Origin: an uncultured Clostridia bacterium
Lineage (GTDB): Bacteria > Bacillota > Clostridia > Oscillospirales > Ruminococcaceae
Assembly: GCA_937893735.1 (NCBI GenBank)
Contig: CALBGD010000341.1
Span: 1-17,997, forward strand
Reading direction: 5' to 3'
Length of the DNA: 17,997 nucleotides
Below, one piece after another: positions 7,024 through 15,662 of this stretch; the stretch's first letter is position 1, and every line of letters starts with the position of its first letter. The notes beneath the pieces are model-generated. The model was not told the origin of the DNA. It ran no database searches and saw only the letters and a list, made by a program, of their open reading frames with translations. The translations under genes were made by a program, and so were the position numbers.

Positions 7024-7194
7024 ATGAAAGCTACCGGAATCGTCCGCCGTATCGACGACCTCGGACGTATCGTTATCCCTAAGGAGATCCGCCGCACCAT
7101 GCGTATCCGCGAGGGCGACCCCTCTCTGAACACATTGATACAGTCCGAGGTGCTGGCTGTCGCGCTGGATAAGACCTCGGGAAAGGATACATAA
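7024..7194 (+). CDS. Short AbrB/SpoVT-like transition-state regulator with atypical tail
   Basis: The gene encodes 56 residues. Residues 1-33 (MKATGIVRRIDDLGRIVIPK, then EIRRTMRIREGDP) match the start of SpoVT/AbrB swapped-hairpin DNA-binding proteins almost perfectly. After REGDP the usual LEIF...ILKKY strand is replaced by SLNTLIQSEVLAVALDKT and a short end. The second beta hairpin of the AbrB fold is thus missing, as is the C-terminal GAF-like domain of full-length SpoVT (near 180 residues). It may not bind DNA as a standard AbrB dimer, or could be non-functional. ATG 7024 has ACGGAGGAA at good spacing and a terminator follows the stop, so it is laid out as a real small gene. A decayed copy with the same tail lies at 1338-1423. 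The 140-nt region before it holds no clear promoter. Confidence 0.75.
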   Translation: MKATGIVRRIDDLGRIVIPKEIRRTMRIREGDPSLNTLIQSEVLAVALDKTSGKDT

Positions 7195-7201
7195 CAATGA
7201 A

Positions 7202-7228
7202 GCACCTGTTATTACGGCAGGTGCTTTT
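7202..7228 (+). terminator. Rho-independent terminator of AbrB-like gene
   Basis: GCACCTG (7202-7208) pairs with CAGGTGC (7218-7224) around a 9-nt loop, followed by TTTT. It begins 8 nt after the stop codon. Confidence 0.85.
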
Positions 7229-7288
7229 GCTATATAGTAAATGAAACAACCACGCATCTATTTTACAGTGCCACAGAAACATATTGTG

Positions 7289-7317
7289 TTGACATTTCAT
7301 CCGCTGCATGCTATAAT
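7289..7317 (+). promoter_or_regulatory. Perfect consensus promoter of DUF4011 helicase gene
   Basis: TTGACA (7289-7294), 17 bp, TATAAT (7312-7317). A leader of about 35 nt leads to AAGGAGGT at 7343-7350 and a TTG start at 7357. Confidence 0.92.
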
Positions 7318-7356
7318 GGATATCATAATAAAAATACACACTAAGGAGGTTTACGC

Positions 7357-8148
7357 TTGGAAAACAAGATATCATTCAGCGTCCAGATGACCGGAGCGAT
7401 AAATTATGCAATGCAGCAGAACTACATACCTGTTGTCCGCAGTATAATTCTGACCAATAACACTGAAGAAACCATCAGAGATATCACTGTTAAAATAAGC
7501 TCTGAGCCGGAGTTCATCAAGCTGTTCCAGACGGATATAGCACAGCTCGTTCCGGGCGAACCGGTTGAAATAAGCCCGGTAAAGCTCGTGCTGTCCTCTG
7601 AGTTTCTTTTCTCGCTGACCGAAAGACTGAACGGCAGCATTCATGTAGAAGTCCTTTCCGGCGACGAAACGCTGACCGCTGGAGACAGCGATATTGCCCT
7701 GCTCCCCTACGACTACTGGCAGGGACATTATATCCTGCCGGAGCTTACCGCGGCATTTATTACTCCGAATCACCCGCGAATAGAGGAAGTCACCGCCAAA
7801 GCCGGAATGTACCTCAAAAAGTGGACGGGCGACCCGTCGTTCACCGGATATCAGAGCCGCAACCCCAATGTTGTCAAGAAGCAGATAGCGGCGGTCTACG
7901 CTGCGCTTCAGGAAGAAAATATCGCATACCGGAATCCTCCTGCAAGTTTCGAACGGCTGGGACAGCGCGTGCGTATGCCGTACGCTGTACTTGAACAGAA
8001 AGGCGGCACCTGCCTTGACCTTTCTCTGCTGATGGCTTCCTGCCTTGAAGCGGTGGGGCTGAATCCGCTGGTGATAGTAATTACCGGTCACGCATTCTGC
8101 GGCTGCTGGCTTGAGGAACAGACGTTCGACGACTGCGCCGAGGACTGA
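7357..8148 (+). CDS. DUF4011 helicase, N-terminal transglutaminase-like part (frameshifted)
   Basis: These 263 residues form the N-terminal arm of large DUF4011 proteins. Residues 1 to about 115 are beta-rich. The second half resembles a transglutaminase/papain-like core with Cys219 in KGGTCLDLSLLMASCLEAVG and His245 in GHAFCGCWLEE. The start is TTG 7357, preceded by a perfect AAGGAGGT and a consensus promoter. The frame ends at TGA 8146-8148. One base back in phase, the sequence reads LTKRTADGMDMLCLIECTD, which is the expected continuation in family members, so the two ORFs are one gene with a one-base deletion near 8145. A translated 263-residue product would keep Cys and His but lose the segment containing the likely acidic residue and all helicase parts. 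Confidence 0.85.
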   Translation: MENKISFSVQMTGAINYAMQQNYIPVVRSIILTNNTEETIRDITVKISSEPEFIKLFQTDIAQLVPGEPVEISPVKLVLSSEFLFSLTERLNGSIHVEVLSGDETLTAGDSDIALLPYDYWQGHYILPELTAAFITPNHPRIEEVTAKAGMYLKKWTGDPSFTGYQSRNPNVVKKQIAAVYAALQEENIAYRNPPASFERLGQRVRMPYAVLEQKGGTCLDLSLLMASCLEAVGLNPLVIVITGHAFCGCWLEEQTFDDCAED

Positions 8149-8168
8149 CTAAGCGCACGGCGGACGGA

Positions 8169-11100
8169 ATGGATATGCTGTGCCTGATAGAATGCACCGA
8201 CTATACTGCCGGAAAAAATACGGATTTCGACCATGCGGAAAAGCACGCAAACGACCGCCTTTCCGACCCATCTGCCTTCAACGTGGCAATAGATATCAGA
8301 CGCTGCCGCGGCAACGGGATACGCCCCATGCCCGCACGGGTAGCCGAAAACGGCGTATTCAAGGCGGTAGACTACGGAAAACGCGAGTCCGATGAGATAA
8401 CCAGCGCCCCGAAGGAAATCGACCTTGCGCGCCATGCCGCCCTTTCTGAGGGCAATGTCGAAATAACCCGAAAAACGCTGTGGGAGCGCAAGCTGCTCGA
8501 CCTGTCGCTGAGAAATTCCCTGCTGAATTTCCGACCGACAAGCGGCTCCGTTCAGTTCATGACAAGCGACCTTGCCGTGCTGGAGGACGCCATCGCAGGC
8601 GGCGAGTCGTTCAAGATAATGCCGGCTCCGTCCGAGATATCGCTTGCGCTTTCCGACAGCAAGATTTTCGAGATAGAAAACGAAAAGGATCTCGTTACTG
8701 CGATAAGCGAATCGGAATTCAGATCCCACCGTATAAGGACGTTTATCCCCGCCGACCAGCTCGAAAAGGTCATGAAGAAGATACACCGCGCCGCTAAGGT
8801 CAGCATCGAGGAAAACGGCGCAAATACGCTGTATCTCGCGCTGGGATTCCTGCGGTGGTTCGAAACCGAAAAGAGCGAACGCCCGCGTTTTGCGCCGCTG
8901 GTGCTTATTCCGGTGGATATTATCCGCAAGATCCAGGACCGCTCGTATTCACTGCGCATTCGCGATGAAGAAACGCAGATGAATATAACTCTGCTGGAAA
9001 TGCTCCGGCAGGATTTCGGAATTGATATCAAAGGTCTAGACCCGCTCCCTCTGGACGACAGCGGAGTTGATATCCCGCTCATATTCAATACGATACGCAA
9101 CGGCGTGATGTCAAAGCGCCACTGGGATATCGAGGAAATAGCGTTCCTCGGGCAGTTCAGTTTCAGCCAGTTCATCATGTGGAACGATATCCGCAAACGC
9201 AGCGACGAGCTTGAAAAGAACAAGGTCGTGTCCTCCCTGATAAGTGGGAAAATGGGCTGGCAGAGCGGAAATGCAGTCCTCACGCCGCGGCAGCTTGACG
9301 AAACGCTGAAGCCCTCCGATATGGCTGTGCCGATGGACGCGGATTCTTCCCAGCTTGCGGCTGTTTATCAGGCGGCAAAGGGCGAAAGCTTCGTGCTGCA
9401 CGGACCTCCCGGAACGGGTAAATCCCAGACCATCACCAACATGATAGCAAACGCGCTGTACAACGGGAAGTCGGTGCTGTTCGTTGCAGAGAAAATGGCG
9501 GCGCTGTCCGTTGTTCAAAAGCGGCTTGCTTCCATCGGGCTTGACCCGTTCTGCCTTGAACTGCATTCCAATAAAGCGCAGAAAAAAGCGGTGCTTTCAC
9601 AGCTTGAAAAAACGCTCTCCATCGGTCATATAAAACCACCTGAGGAGTACGCCGCAACTGCTGAAAAGCTGCTTAAACTGCGCCGGGAGCTCAACTCCGC
9701 GATGGAAAATATCCACCGTATCCAGCCTGCCGGGATATCTCTCTACACTGCCATTGTCGAAGCAGACAAGTACGCTGAACACGCCGGAAAGCTCGATATA
9801 CCCGTGGAGCTTTTCTCAGGCGTTGACCGCTCCATTGCTGACGACTGGCGCGGAGCAGTTCATAATGCCGCGACTGCGCTCGGGGAGCATGAATACGCTT
9901 CCTCGCCGCTAAAAGAATACCGCCGCTGCGACTATTCCCCCGAATTAAGGGAGAACTTTTCAAGAGCGTCAGCTGCCATTGCGGACGGCTCCAAGACAGC
10001 TTCCGAAGCATTCAGGAACATCACTGCAGCCTGCGGTCTGGATATCCCCGCCGGTTATCAGCAGATATCCGACTGCGTTGGGATATTCACCGAAGCAGTG
10101 AACAGCGAACTTCTTCCCGGAATGCTCACAAATCCGCCCGGTCAGCAGGAATGCGCGGCTATGCAGTCGCTTTTATCCGATGGCAGGAAATACAGCGCGC
10201 TGACAGCGGAACAGTCCGGAAAATACGAGGACAGCTTCTGGGCTCTGGATTACAACCAGCTTCGTATTGCCTGGAAAGAAAACGAGATGAAATGGTTCCT
10301 GCCAAAAGCGCTTGGCAGGAGAAAACTTGTGCGTTCTCTTGCGGTTCATGCAAAGGACACTTCCTCGGTGACCACGCAGAATTATCCGGACATCGTTTCA
10401 ATGCTTGAGGATGTCACAAAGCTCCGCCAGAGCATTCAGCAGAACAGCGCCGCGAACCTTGTCGGAACGATGTGGCATGGCGAAGATACCGACTTTGACA
10501 GACTCGAAAAGGCGTTCACCGCCACCATATCGCTCATGCGGAAGCAGAATTTCAGCGCGTATTCCTCTGCGGTCGGCAGGATAATAAGCGACAAGGAAGT
10601 AACCGAAAAGGTTCGCAGCAATATCGCCGTTCTGGACAGCTATCTTGAAAACTCCGATAAAATCGGGCAGGAATACTCCCTTGACCTTTCAGCACAGAAA
10701 TCAGCTGAGGATTATTTCGGCGCGCTCCGTGAAGCCTCGCTCCGCTGGAACGACAATGTTTCCTCGCTCCGCGAAAGGACCACTCTTGAGAACGCGCTGA
10801 CCGCCCTTGAAAAATCAGGGCTTAATTGTGCCGCAGAAGCGGTGAGAGCCGGTAAAGTCGGCGGTGAAGATATTATTCCGGCTTTTGAATACAGCTTTGA
10901 CCGCGGCATAATTTACAGCGCTTTCAGAAAAGACCCGGGGCTTGCGCAGTTCAATCAGGCGCAGTATGAGGACAAAATCAGCTCCTACCGCGAGATGATA
11001 AAGAAGTACCGCGAGTTGACTATTCAGGAGCTTGCAGCAAGGCTCTCTGCTAAAATACCGAACGTTTCGGCGGGAACGACAGGCAATTCCGAGGTAGCGG

Positions 11101-13097
11101 TATTGCAGCGTGCTATAAGGAGCGGCGGCCGCATGACGCCTATCCGCAAGCTGTTCGACAGCATTCCGGCGCTGCTGCGCAGGATATGCCCCTGTATGCT
11201 GATGAGCCCTATCTCCGTTGCACAGTACATCGACCCGAACTTCCCGAAGTTCGACCTTGTGATATTCGACGAGGCTTCGCAGCTTCCCACAAGCGAAGCG
11301 GTCGGAGCGATAGCGCGCGGAGACAACGTTGTGGTAGTCGGCGACCCGAAACAGCTCCCGCCGACCAGCTTCTTCTCAACGAACCATGTTGATGAGGAAA
11401 ACTTCGAGCATGAGGACCTTGAAAGCCTGCTCGACGACTGCCTTGCATTAGGAATGCCTCAGGAGCACCTGCTGTGGCACTACCGCTCGCGGCATGAGAG
11501 CCTTATCGCGTTCAGCAATGCGAAATTTTACGACAACAAGCTGCTGACGTTCCCGTCCCCCTCCGACCAGATCTCCGAGGTAAAGTGGGTGAACGTCCCC
11601 GGTGTTTACGACAAGGGAAAAACCAAGCAGAACCGCGCGGAAGCCGAAGCGATAATCGCCGAGGTGGAGCGCCGTCTTTCCGATGAAAACCTCCGCCGGG
11701 ACAGCATAGGAATAGTCACGTTCTCCTCCGTTCAGCAGAACCTTATTGACGACCTGCTTTCCGAACTGTATATCAGAAGACCGGAGCTTGAAGCTGCCGC
11801 GAACGAGATGTACGAGCCGATATTCATAAAGAACCTGGAAAACGTACAGGGCGACGAGCGCGATGTGATACTGTTCTCGATATGCTACGGTCCGGACAAG
11901 GACGGCAGGGTGTCGATGAACTTCGGACCGCTCAACCGCGACGGCGGCTGGCGCAGACTTAACGTAGCGGTTTCCAGGGCGAGAAAGGGCATGGCGGTCT
12001 ACTCGACCATACGCCCCGACCAGATAGACCTGTCCCGCACCAGAAGCGAGGGCGTAGCGCAGCTCAAAGCATTCCTGGAGTACGCCGCAAAGGGTAAGAC
12101 CGCGCTTGCGGTGGGGGCTTCCGCGAACACGGCGGCTAAGGACGGATTCGCAGATTCTATCGCGGCAGAGCTTGAAAAACGCGGGTATACCGTTAAACGC
12201 GGGATAGGCTCCAGCGGATTCCGCATAGACCTAGCGATAGCCGATCCGCAGGACGATACTTATATTCTGGGAATACTCTGCGACAACAGCCAGCTTTACG
12301 AAAACACTACGGCGCGCGACAGGAATATCGTTCAGCCGTCGGTGCTTGGCGGTCTGGGCTGGAAGCTGTGCAGCGTCCACGTTATGGACTGGTTGGACAA
12401 CCGCGATTCCGTTATTGAAAGGATAATCGCCGCTGCCGAAGCGGCACGAACTGAAAAGAAAAACAATGTCAGACCGGAACCGGAAAAGCAGCCGGAAAAG
12501 ATACCGGAGCTGGTGCAGATGAACCGATGCGAATGCGCCGAACTGAAAACGCAAAAGTACGTCCCAGCGCACCTTCCGATAATGTCCACTGCTGAGAGAT
12601 TCTACGAGGACGGCTCGCTGCCAAAGATAGCAAGAGCGATAAACCGCGTGCTTGACGCGGAGGCTCCGATAAGCCGGAAGCTCCTGCTGAAAAACACGAT
12701 CGCGGCATGGGGAATAACCCGCAGCGGCAGCCGCGTTGAGGAGATCTTCGACCGCGCATTGAGGTCCTCGGGAGCGCGCAGCACGCAGTACGGCGACCAG
12801 ATCTATATCTGGAAAAACGGGCAGTCGCCGGATAAGTACGATTCCGTAAGGCTCGCGGAGGGAACGGAAAAGCGCTCCGTTGAGGACGTGCCGCCGGAGG
12901 AGATCGCCGTTGCAGTACGCTATGTCCTGTCGAAGCAGTTCAGTATGCCGTATTCCGACCTTATAAGGGAAACGGCAAAGGCGATAGGATACACCCGCGG
13001 AGCAAACGTTGACCGTCAGATAGGGTACGCGGTAGATATTGCGGTGTCCCGCGGCTGGGCTGAGCGTCAGTCAGATAAAGTAACTTTATCTGACTGA
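8169..13097 (+). CDS. DUF4011 SF1 helicase with PD-(D/E)XK nuclease and DUF3320 regions
   Basis: This is the 1642-residue remainder of a protein of about 1910. The start of the DUF4011 region reads TLWERKLLDLSLRNSLLNFR (about residue 100). Walker A is GPPGTGKSQT at 412-421. Helicase motif II is FDLVIFDEASQLPTSEA, with Asp1034 and Glu1035, followed by motif III VVVVGDPKQLPPTSFF. Motif V is LENVQGDERDVILFS and motif VI is RRLNVAVSRARKGM (about 1260-1275). About 600 residues of mostly helical sequence separate Walker A from motif II, as in Upf1-like SF1 helicases of this group. A Vsr/DUF559-like PD-(D/E)XK domain follows (IDLAIADP near Asp1354, YILGILCDN near Asp1372). Residues about 1478-1530 (PKIARAINRVLDAEAPISRK onward) are the DUF3320 region. 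It probably acts on nucleic acid in the cytoplasm, possibly in anti-phage defence (inference). ATG 8169 lacks a ribosome binding site; the natural start is TTG 7357 in another frame. Confidence 0.9.
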   Translation: MDMLCLIECTDYTAGKNTDFDHAEKHANDRLSDPSAFNVAIDIRRCRGNGIRPMPARVAENGVFKAVDYGKRESDEITSAPKEIDLARHAALSEGNVEITRKTLWERKLLDLSLRNSLLNFRPTSGSVQFMTSDLAVLEDAIAGGESFKIMPAPSEISLALSDSKIFEIENEKDLVTAISESEFRSHRIRTFIPADQLEKVMKKIHRAAKVSIEENGANTLYLALGFLRWFETEKSERPRFAPLVLIPVDIIRKIQDRSYSLRIRDEETQMNITLLEMLRQDFGIDIKGLDPLPLDDSGVDIPLIFNTIRNGVMSKRHWDIEEIAFLGQFSFSQFIMWNDIRKRSDELEKNKVVSSLISGKMGWQSGNAVLTPRQLDETLKPSDMAVPMDADSSQLAAVYQAAKGESFVLHGPPGTGKSQTITNMIANALYNGKSVLFVAEKMAALSVVQKRLASIGLDPFCLELHSNKAQKKAVLSQLEKTLSIGHIKPPEEYAATAEKLLKLRRELNSAMENIHRIQPAGISLYTAIVEADKYAEHAGKLDIPVELFSGVDRSIADDWRGAVHNAATALGEHEYASSPLKEYRRCDYSPELRENFSRASAAIADGSKTASEAFRNITAACGLDIPAGYQQISDCVGIFTEAVNSELLPGMLTNPPGQQECAAMQSLLSDGRKYSALTAEQSGKYEDSFWALDYNQLRIAWKENEMKWFLPKALGRRKLVRSLAVHAKDTSSVTTQNYPDIVSMLEDVTKLRQSIQQNSAANLVGTMWHGEDTDFDRLEKAFTATISLMRKQNFSAYSSAVGRIISDKEVTEKVRSNIAVLDSYLENSDKIGQEYSLDLSAQKSAEDYFGALREASLRWNDNVSSLRERTTLENALTALEKSGLNCAAEAVRAGKVGGEDIIPAFEYSFDRGIIYSAFRKDPGLAQFNQAQYEDKISSYREMIKKYRELTIQELAARLSAKIPNVSAGTTGNSEVAVLQRAIRSGGRMTPIRKLFDSIPALLRRICPCMLMSPISVAQYIDPNFPKFDLVIFDEASQLPTSEAVGAIARGDNVVVVGDPKQLPPTSFFSTNHVDEENFEHEDLESLLDDCLALGMPQEHLLWHYRSRHESLIAFSNAKFYDNKLLTFPSPSDQISEVKWVNVPGVYDKGKTKQNRAEAEAIIAEVERRLSDENLRRDSIGIVTFSSVQQNLIDDLLSELYIRRPELEAAANEMYEPIFIKNLENVQGDERDVILFSICYGPDKDGRVSMNFGPLNRDGGWRRLNVAVSRARKGMAVYSTIRPDQIDLSRTRSEGVAQLKAFLEYAAKGKTALAVGASANTAAKDGFADSIAAELEKRGYTVKRGIGSSGFRIDLAIADPQDDTYILGILCDNSQLYENTTARDRNIVQPSVLGGLGWKLCSVHVMDWLDNRDSVIERIIAAAEAARTEKKNNVRPEPEKQPEKIPELVQMNRCECAELKTQKYVPAHLPIMSTAERFYEDGSLPKIARAINRVLDAEAPISRKLLLKNTIAAWGITRSGSRVEEIFDRALRSSGARSTQYGDQIYIWKNGQSPDKYDSVRLAEGTEKRSVEDVPPEEIAVAVRYVLSKQFSMPYSDLIRETAKAIGYTRGANVDRQIGYAVDIAVSRGWAERQSDKVTLSD
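13067..13097 (+). repeat. 14-bp perfect inverted repeat spanning helicase stop codon
   Basis: TCAGTCAGATAAAG (13067-13080), loop TAA, CTTTATCTGACTGA (13084-13097). The stop TGA is the last three bases of the right arm, and the arms encode the final residues QSDKVTLSD. No T run follows, so it is not a standard terminator; the real terminator lies 70 nt downstream. Confidence 0.85.
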
Positions 13098-13166
13098 TAT
13101 GGTGCGATTGCAAGATAAGACCCTCGGGGAAGAATCATAACAAATCACCTGGCACTTCGACGGTCT

Positions 13167-13209
13167 AAAAGACAGATACTTCCTTTGAGTGATGTATCTG
13201 TCTTTTTTT
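13167..13209. terminator. Bidirectional terminator between convergent helicase and R-M genes
   Basis: AAAAGACAGATAC (13167-13179) pairs with GTATCTGTC plus TTTT (13194-13206) around a 14-nt loop, with seven T after the stem on the plus strand and A residues before it. It serves the helicase gene on the plus strand and the truncated R-M gene, whose stop is at 13224-13226, on the minus strand. Confidence 0.9.
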
Positions 13210-13223
13210 CGTTATATCATAAC

Positions 13224-15662
13224 CTATCCGAAAATAGTATCCAACTTATCTTTTAATGTTCCGTCCTTTGCCAATGGCAGCGAATCGCACTGACGCAAAT
13301 GATGTTTCTTGATCAATTCCCCGCCCTCAAAACCGAGAATGAAGTGAAGAGCGATTTGATAGATTATCTCTGTCGGTGCAAGGCCATATATCTGATTTTC
13401 AAATATATGCTGCAACCGCTGTGTTTCGTCAGGAAATGCCTGCTTCACGCCTTCGCTGTTGAACAGCCTTTTAACGATTTCGGCAATATGTAGGCCAGAT
13501 TTCATGTACAGATCGGCGAATGACTTGCTCGGATCATCGAAACAGCCGGGATTCTCCTGCTCCAATAAGTCAACCATCAGTTTCACAATGCGCTTGGGTG
13601 TGAAAATCTGATTAGTTTTCTGCGGCGGAATGTAGTCGAAAATATCCTCGGTATGAAACTCGTCAAAGTAATTGCCCAGCCGTTTACGCAGTGCAAGAAA
13701 TTCCCTGATAGAATCATCGAATACAACGGGATCAAACAACTTTCCGGGATAGTGCTTTTTCTCTCCGGTTTCAGTATCAGTGTAGGAACCGCCGTCACGG
13801 AGCATACGGAATTGGTCAAGTGTGATACTCGTAACCTCTTTAAATACTTCATCTGGAATGATCATATCAAATGTAGAAAGCGTGGTCTCATCATCGCCGT
13901 ACGCCATAAGGAATGACGGAATCGTTCTGGCAAAGCCGCGGAGATGGTCGCGGACTGCCTCTTCAATGGTCTCCTTTGTTCGTTCACGCTTCTTTGTTTC
14001 GACCGTTTTTACGACTTCCTCGCACAGATTCGGTACGGTTTCATCTAAAACGGTACTGACACGTTCCTTAAAGGAATCCATTGCCTCCTGCACCAGTGTA
14101 TCAAACCGTTCATTGACCTCGGCAGCGGTCTGCCCCGTTTCATGAAGATGAGCAAGCGCGTCCTGCCGCTTGGTTTCCAGCGTTTTCTTCTGAATTGAAT
14201 AATCGCCGTATTCCTGCGTAACAAGTCGGTCCGCTTTCTGCTCAAGCTGCTTCCGGAGCTTTTGCGCGTCTCTCTTTTTCAGGTCAGCGCCATAGGTGTC
14301 GTTTGTGACACGCATCACAGGTGCAACAAGTTCCTTACGAAATACCTCCTGCAAATGAGAAACCTGCTGTTCTTCCGTAGTAGCAGGGGCGGCAAGGATT
14401 TCCTCGGTCTTACGCTCCAGCGTTTCGGAGATGTCGCTGTAAATTTTATCTCCAAAGACATTCTGCGTCGTTCCGATGACAAATTCATTCGAAAGCTCAA
14501 CTTCACTTTTGTCATTGACCGACAGATCTTCCCTTGTTTCAGGTGACACATCTACCAGATCGCCCTCCGGTGCATTTGGCAAAGAGCTGATGATATCAAT
14601 GACTTCCGGAGGTGCATTGAATATGTTTGCAATGTTCTGGAAAAGGAAATTCGACATAAAGCCACGGCGCACGACCTCCAGAGAACGTATCTTTCTCGGA
14701 ATGGACAGTACCTTTTCGGCGTCCAGCTCTATCATCTCGCCGTTTTCGTCCTCGCCGATGACCGGGAAGAAATTGAGCAGTTCACGGACATTCTGTTTTC
14801 TCTGGTCGCTGTACCCCTTGCCGCCGGAAGTACCGCTGGACAGATCGTTTGCAAATTCCTCGAAAATTATCAGCGTTCTTGCCGGGTCAAAGTCAAATAC
14901 ATAGGCGTTCTTCTTTACATGAAGCTCACCGTTCTCCTGATAACGCCACGGATTCTGACTTCGGAACGCCGCCTGCATATACAGCGCCGGAGACTTGATA
15001 TTAGAAAGCATCAGCACTGCTGTCCATTCCGGCACAGTAATGCCCGTGGTCAACTGACCCACTGATAATGTGATCGTCTTTTCGTGGTGGTCGATGGCGT
15101 CACGCACCTTGTCGTATGCCTTTTTGGATTCCTCTTCCTCGGATAGTCTGCCGTCACCGGCAGCAAGTACGATCTCGTACTTGCTGAAAATCGTGTGTTC
15201 TTTGAGCTTTTTTGCCAGTGCCTTTGCGCTGTCCACACGGTTCAAGAGCCAGAAAGTATGCTTCAGCTCTGCGCGAAGTTCCGGCGTGGAGAACGGGAAT
15301 TTTTCCTGTGTAGTCAACGCTTCAAGAAAATGGTCAACGGACTCCGCATAAACAAAGTCGCCGTCCGATTTCACGGAGAAAAACAAATTCAGATCAAATG
15401 CATACTCTTCCGTTTCACCCTCGATTTCAACACCCCTCTGCAGCTCTTCCCGAATAATTTCAGACATCTGATATGTAAACAAATTAAGCTGCGGAAGATT
15501 TTCATAGGGATTATTCTGCTCCGTATCCGCCCAGTCAGCCTTAGCAGAGGTGATTCGCTGAACTGCTCTACGGATATAGAGCGTTTTATTCTTGAAGTTC
15601 ACATCTTCCCATTTCAGCCCGCAAAGTTCACCGATACGCAGTCCCATAAACAGCGACACCAT
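13224..15662 (-). CDS. Chimeric ORF: recombinase fragment joined to truncated helicase/adenine-methyltransferase R-M protein
   Basis: The ORF has 812 codons. Residues 1-37 (MVSLFMGLRIGELCGLKWED, then to RRAVQRI) are tyrosine-recombinase sequence. From about residue 38 (TSAKADWADTEQNNPYENLP, then QLNLFTYQM) it is the interior of a large restriction-modification polypeptide. It has late helicase motifs (QLTTGITVPEW at 203-213, SPALYMQAAFRSQNPWR at 224-240) and a long coiled-coil-rich middle. An N6-adenine methyltransferase part follows: QIFTPKRIVKLMVDLLE (685-701), motif I-like FADLYMKSGLHIAEI (715-729) and IYGLAPTEIIYQIALHFIL. It stops after KLDTIFG, before the NPPY catalytic motif expected in the family. 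The helicase Walker A region and any nuclease at the N-terminus are also missing. Thus both ends are lost and restriction or methylation is not expected. ATG 15662 lies inside the recombinase domain and has no convincing ribosome binding site. Probably a pseudogene despite its long open frame. Confidence 0.8.
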   Translation of the reverse strand: MVSLFMGLRIGELCGLKWEDVNFKNKTLYIRRAVQRITSAKADWADTEQNNPYENLPQLNLFTYQMSEIIREELQRGVEIEGETEEYAFDLNLFFSVKSDGDFVYAESVDHFLEALTTQEKFPFSTPELRAELKHTFWLLNRVDSAKALAKKLKEHTIFSKYEIVLAAGDGRLSEEEESKKAYDKVRDAIDHHEKTITLSVGQLTTGITVPEWTAVLMLSNIKSPALYMQAAFRSQNPWRYQENGELHVKKNAYVFDFDPARTLIIFEEFANDLSSGTSGGKGYSDQRKQNVRELLNFFPVIGEDENGEMIELDAEKVLSIPRKIRSLEVVRRGFMSNFLFQNIANIFNAPPEVIDIISSLPNAPEGDLVDVSPETREDLSVNDKSEVELSNEFVIGTTQNVFGDKIYSDISETLERKTEEILAAPATTEEQQVSHLQEVFRKELVAPVMRVTNDTYGADLKKRDAQKLRKQLEQKADRLVTQEYGDYSIQKKTLETKRQDALAHLHETGQTAAEVNERFDTLVQEAMDSFKERVSTVLDETVPNLCEEVVKTVETKKRERTKETIEEAVRDHLRGFARTIPSFLMAYGDDETTLSTFDMIIPDEVFKEVTSITLDQFRMLRDGGSYTDTETGEKKHYPGKLFDPVVFDDSIREFLALRKRLGNYFDEFHTEDIFDYIPPQKTNQIFTPKRIVKLMVDLLEQENPGCFDDPSKSFADLYMKSGLHIAEIVKRLFNSEGVKQAFPDETQRLQHIFENQIYGLAPTEIIYQIALHFILGFEGGELIKKHHLRQCDSLPLAKDGTLKDKLDTIFG

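Noticed and set aside
8088..9283. Long minus-strand open frames inside the DUF4011 gene (8088-8786, 8552-9283)
   Set aside because: They lie opposite a clearly coding helicase gene, have no family resemblance and no ribosome binding sites; GC-rich codon bias opens such antisense frames.
13067..13097. Inverted repeat at the helicase stop codon as an intrinsic terminator
   Set aside because: No T run follows; a proper terminator is present at 13167-13209.
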